Assembly (NCBI GenBank): GCA_017471405.1
Contig: JAFUTK010000062.1
Location: forward strand, 1 to 64,000
Reading direction: 5' to 3'
Source of the DNA: Ruminococcus sp.
GTDB taxonomy: Bacteria; Bacillota; Clostridia; Oscillospirales; Ruminococcaceae
DNA length: 64,000 bases
In this document: positions 60,893 through 64,000 of the stretch, one piece after another
Position numbering within the stretch: position 1 is the stretch's first letter
Layout of the letters: each line of letters begins with the position of its first letter
The notes under the pieces: generated by a model
The model's database searches: none
What the model saw: the letters and a program-made list of their open reading frames with translations, nothing else
Told to the model about the DNA's origin: nothing
Program-made: the position numbers and the translations under genes

Positions 60893-61696
60893 TTGCTGAA
60901 GGATATCACTATAGGCCAGTATTTCCCCGGCAATTCGCCGCTGCACCGTATGGACAGCCGAATGAAGCTGGTGCTGACTATCGTATTTATAGTAATGCTT
61001 TTTGTGGCGAAGAATAAGTTCTCGCTTTTTGTGGGTATAGTGTTCACACTCATCACCTACCTCATCTCGAATATCCCCTTCAAGATGATACTCAAAAGCT
61101 TAAAGCCTATTCTCCCCATTATAATCTTCACCTCTGTGCTCAACCTGTTCTTCATCAGAACAGGGGAGATACTCTGGCAGTGGAAGTTCTTAAAAATAAC
61201 CGAGGACGGCTTTAACCTTGCAGTCTTTATGACTGTGCGCATAGTCTGCCTCATAATCGGCAGCTCGCTGCTGACCTATACAACCTCGCCCATTGACCTC
61301 ACCGACGGCATCGAGAGACTTCTCTCACCGCTTAAGAAAATAAAGGTGCCCGTCCACGAGTTGGCAATGATGATGACCATAGCCCTGCGCTTTATCCCCA
61401 CCCTCATCGAGGAAACGGATAAGATAATGGCTGCCCAGAAGGCCAGAGGCGCTGATATGGAGACCGGCTCCCTCATCAAGAGGGCAAAGGCGCTGGTGCC
61501 TATACTTATCCCGCTGTTTGTTTCCTCCTTCCGCAGAGCGGAGGAGCTAGCACTGGCAATGGAGTGCCGCTGCTACCACGGCGGCGAGGGCAGAACAAGA
61601 ATGAAGCAGCTCAAGCTCCATTTGGTGGACTTTTGCGCTGTTATCTATTTTGCGGTGTTCTTCGCCGGAATAATCATAGTCAACACCCTTACCTGA
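60893..61696 (+). CDS. ecfT: ECF transporter transmembrane subunit EcfT
   Basis: The 267-aa coupling membrane subunit links ATPases to interchangeable S components. It starts LKDITIGQYFPGNSPLHRMDSRMKLVLTIVFIV and has the coupling-helix motif AQKARGADMETGS (ARG motif) and a second basic ARG-like stretch near FRRAEELALAMECRCYHGG. The start is TTG 60893 with AAGGAGG eight bases upstream. truA follows 10 bases later, the usual order in Firmicutes. Confidence 0.94.
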   Translation: MLKDITIGQYFPGNSPLHRMDSRMKLVLTIVFIVMLFVAKNKFSLFVGIVFTLITYLISNIPFKMILKSLKPILPIIIFTSVLNLFFIRTGEILWQWKFLKITEDGFNLAVFMTVRIVCLIIGSSLLTYTTSPIDLTDGIERLLSPLKKIKVPVHELAMMMTIALRFIPTLIEETDKIMAAQKARGADMETGSLIKRAKALVPILIPLFVSSFRRAEELALAMECRCYHGGEGRTRMKQLKLHLVDFCAVIYFAVFFAGIIIVNTLT

Positions 61697-61706
61697 GGAG
61701 GCTCAA

Positions 61707-62456
61707 ATGAGAAACCTGTTTCTCACTCTTGCTTATAACGGTGCCGCATATCACGGCTGGCAGAGACAGCGCAACGCCTATTCTGTCCAGCAGGCGGTGG
61801 AGGAGACACTCTCGACTTTGCTGGGAAAGGATATCTCAGTAAACGGCTGCTCCCGCACCGATGCCGGCGTCCACGCCAGAAATTACTGCCTCACCTTTGA
61901 GACCTCAAACCCTATTCCCTGTCAGGGCCTTGTGGCAGCCGCCAACGACCGCCTTCCCGGGGATATCGCAGTCCTATCCTGCGAGGAAAAGCCTATGGGC
62001 TTTCACGCTAGATTTGACTGCGCCGGAAAGGAATATGAGTATTTAGTTCACAACAGCACAATCAGGAGCCCTTTCTATAAGGATACCGCTCTGCATTGGA
62101 AATACCCCATTGATGTTGCTCTGCTTGACAGTGAAGCCAAGGACTTCATCGGCGAGCACGATTTCAAGACCTTCTGCAGCGCAGAATGTGATAAGGAAAA
62201 CACAGTCCGTGAGATATTCTCATACAATGTCACCCGGGAGGGGGAGCTTGTTCGCTTCACCGTCTCCGGCAGCGGATTTCTGTATAATATGGTTCGCATA
62301 ACTGTCGGCACTCTTTTGTATATAGGAGAAGGCAAGCTGCCTCAGGGCTGTATACCCTCTCTGATAGGTGCCAAGGACAGAACGAAAGCGGGCATCACCG
62401 CCGAGCCTCAGGGGCTATATCTGAACCGAGTTTTTTATGATAAAGGACAGATCTAA
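61707..62456 (+). CDS. truA: tRNA pseudouridine(38-40) synthase TruA
   Basis: It isomerises U38-U40 in the anticodon arm. The 249-aa protein has YNGAAYHGWQRQRNAYSVQQAVEE, catalytic Asp in SRTDAGVHA near residue 52, and GSGFLYNMVRITVGTLLYIGEGK. It lies in its normal place after ecfT. GAGGAGG stands before the ATG. Confidence 0.97.
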   Translation: MRNLFLTLAYNGAAYHGWQRQRNAYSVQQAVEETLSTLLGKDISVNGCSRTDAGVHARNYCLTFETSNPIPCQGLVAAANDRLPGDIAVLSCEEKPMGFHARFDCAGKEYEYLVHNSTIRSPFYKDTALHWKYPIDVALLDSEAKDFIGEHDFKTFCSAECDKENTVREIFSYNVTREGELVRFTVSGSGFLYNMVRITVGTLLYIGEGKLPQGCIPSLIGAKDRTKAGITAEPQGLYLNRVFYDKGQI

Positions 62457-62459
62457 ACT

Positions 62460-64000
62460 ATGGACGATAAAACAAAGCTCTCTCCGCAGGAGCGTGAGGA
62501 GCGCAGAAAAAAGGCGCAGGCCGGTTCCGAGCGCAGACAGCTTATCGAGCATACGAGGAATGTTTCCCTTTCCGAGGCCGAGATAGCAGAGCGCAAAAAG
62601 ATCCACGCCGCCAACCGCGCCAAAAAGAAAAAACAGGCAGCTAAAAGGAAACGTCAGGCTGAAAAAGCCGCCGCTAAGGCCGCCCGCCGCGAGAATGGAT
62701 CCTCGGGTCAGCGCGCTATGCCTGTAAAGGGCACCTCTCAGGATAAAAAAAGGACGTCAAAGCCTGTTGAAAAGCCCGCGCCCAAAAAGGAAGAGAAAAA
62801 AGCTAAAAAGCCTAAAAAGGAAAAGGCTCAAAAGCCAGCCGATGAGAATACAAAGAAGGCCTACAAGGCAGTTGAGCCTTCCAAAACTGCCGCCGAGGAA
62901 TATGCCGCTAAGCGTGCCGTTGAGCTCGCCGCAGAGGACGAGACCATTGATATGGACGACTTCCGCAAGGCTCGCAGCAGACTAAAGGCCCGCAAGCGGC
63001 TGAAAAAGCTAATTATTGTGCTGATACTTGTTATCATAGCTGCGGTCATTTACTACACCCGCTCGCTGTGGGTGCCGAAGCTGGAGGGAATTCTTGATAA
63101 GCCCAGGCAGACAGTCGTTAACGACGGTGTTGTACAATCGGGCTATTTCCCGCTGGAGGTTTCAGGCACTACCTCGCAGATATCCAGACTGGACGGCAGC
63201 CTTATCTATGTGGATAACGGGCATATATTTACCTACGACCAGAACGGCAAGCTGCGCGATACTTCATACCACAGCTTTGGTAATCCTATCCTGAGAACTA
63301 ACGGCAAGCGGCTGCTGCTGTTCGATAACAAGGCCACCGGCTTTAAGCTTTACAACAAGACCGGTGAGATGTATGAAAAGACTGCCGACGGAACTATACT
63401 CTTCGGTGATCTAGCTGATAACGGCAACGTGCTTATTGTCAGCGAGGACGATAAGTATACTGTCTCCCTGACCGTATATGATAAAAACGGCGAGGTGGTC
63501 TATAACTGGCAGAACGGTGACCGCATAATGCACGCTTCCTTTACAGACGGCGGTGACGGTATTCTGGTCTCTACCTTTGCTATTTCAGAAGGTAAGACCT
63601 TCTCGACAGTCAGCTATTGTGATATCACCAAGAGCAATGCCGTTGTGACAAGCAGCGCTATTGATGACCTTGTTGTTGCCGCCAGAAGAAACAAGGAGGG
63701 AGACATTTGGGTGGTTACCGAAAAAAAGCTGCTACTGCTTTCGGATAACGGCTCGATGATAAGCTCCTATGCTTTTGATACCTCAGTGTCTCATTTCGAC
63801 CTCTGTGATGATTGTGCTTGTATCTCAACAGAGGGCATCGGACATAATAATGAAAAGATATATATTTTTAATGCTTCCGACAGCTCGATGAAACCCTCTC
63901 AGCCTCAAAACGGTGTTGATACAGTAGAGAGGATCAGATGCTTTGACGGTATGGCATTCGTCCTCAGCAGAAATAGTCTGGATGCTTATTCTGCCGACGG
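62460..64000 (+). CDS. membrane-anchored beta-propeller-like protein (DUF5711-like), 3' truncated by window
   Basis: The frame runs from ATG 62460 to the window end without a stop (513 codons). Residues 1-175 are Lys/Ala/Glu/Arg-rich and disordered or coiled (many KKA, EKAA and PKKEEKKAKK stretches). One membrane helix is at about 182-200 (LIIVLILVIIAAVIYYTR). Outside are repeats of the kind GSLIYVDNGHIFTYDQNGKL, LLLFDNKATGFKLYNKTGEMY and TVSLTVYDKNGEVVYNW, like blades of a beta-propeller. This agrees with the DUF5711 family of Ruminococcaceae as I recall it. It lies 4 bp after truA, coupled to it. Function unknown. Confidence 0.75.
   Translation, partial: MDDKTKLSPQEREERRKKAQAGSERRQLIEHTRNVSLSEAEIAERKKIHAANRAKKKKQAAKRKRQAEKAAAKAARRENGSSGQRAMPVKGTSQDKKRTSKPVEKPAPKKEEKKAKKPKKEKAQKPADENTKKAYKAVEPSKTAAEEYAAKRAVELAAEDETIDMDDFRKARSRLKARKRLKKLIIVLILVIIAAVIYYTRSLWVPKLEGILDKPRQTVVNDGVVQSGYFPLEVSGTTSQISRLDGSLIYVDNGHIFTYDQNGKLRDTSYHSFGNPILRTNGKRLLLFDNKATGFKLYNKTGEMYEKTADGTILFGDLADNGNVLIVSEDDKYTVSLTVYDKNGEVVYNWQNGDRIMHASFTDGGDGILVSTFAISEGKTFSTVSYCDITKSNAVVTSSAIDDLVVAARRNKEGDIWVVTEKKLLLLSDNGSMISSYAFDTSVSHFDLCDDCACISTEGIGHNNEKIYIFNASDSSMKPSQPQNGVDTVERIRCFDGMAFVLSRNSLDAYSAD

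Overview
The window comes from a Gram-positive, low-oxygen gut or rumen Clostridia, most likely an Oscillospiraceae/Ruminococcaceae relative. The evidence is a glucuronoxylan-degradation operon, type III glutamine synthetase, PPi-type phosphofructokinase, acetate kinase, indolepyruvate:ferredoxin oxidoreductase, spore-maturation genes (spmA/spmB), an ECF transporter module next to truA, sigma-A promoters with 17-bp spacers and strong AGGAGG ribosome binding sites. No prophage, IS transposase, CRISPR array or rRNA operon was seen. This is mostly core chromosome with an accessory sugar-acid locus at the left end.

Layout. 1-8547: a plus-strand operon for the glucuronic acid side chains and short oligosaccharides of xylan: GH115 (5' end cut off by the window), uxuA, uxaC, eda, kdgK, uxuB and a GH8 reducing-end xylosidase. 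Together they cover the route from glucuronate to pyruvate plus glyceraldehyde 3-phosphate. 8631-16526: glnN behind a leader terminator, a CotH-type lipoprotein, pfp, and groES-groEL under a perfect CIRCE operator. 16735-19331 (minus): a repeat-built 81-aa protein, a small membrane protein, gltX and an ElaA-like acetyltransferase. 19586-24352: MATE pump, cysteine desulfurase, a 34-aa membrane peptide overlapping ung, and malic enzyme. 24610-31823: ackA and a coiled-coil membrane protein on the minus strand, divergent from a TmcAL-type tRNA acetate ligase, then a tightly overlapped operon of three unfamiliar envelope-type genes with cca and a VanZ-like gene. 31824-33145: a candidate structured RNA and a ZIP metal transporter with a DtxR-type operator. 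33365-39407: a CmpB-family membrane protein with a two-component system, an M23 peptidase, a LacI regulator and a beta-helix carbohydrate-binding lipoprotein. 39773-46187: tRNA-Ala(GGC), YitT, ruvX, an AbrB regulator, then spmA-spmB-MVF flippase-mazG-HU-rqcP, which echoes the spoVT-spoVB-mazG-yabO neighbourhood of Bacillus. 46550-56557: aminotransferase, FtsX-type permease, ychF, GNAT, and a minus-strand group with hflX and paaK. 56736-64000: iorAB, then EcfA, a DUF1275 protein, EcfT, truA and a membrane-anchored protein cut by the window end.

The most unusual material is non-coding. Two families of intergenic repeats recur through the window. One is a long perfect or near-perfect palindrome, often followed by a second GC hairpin (nine copies). 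The other is a modular AT-rich plus hairpin element that lies at the 3' ends of convergent gene pairs (four copies plus a fragment). One palindrome sits between exact 15-bp direct repeats, as a mobile MITE-like element would. Other points for follow-up are the candidate ncRNA at about 31998-32195, the metal-type operator over the ZIP promoter, the glnN leader terminator, the repeat protein resembling septoil-knot proteins, and the ECF module with a DUF1275 gene placed between EcfA and EcfT.
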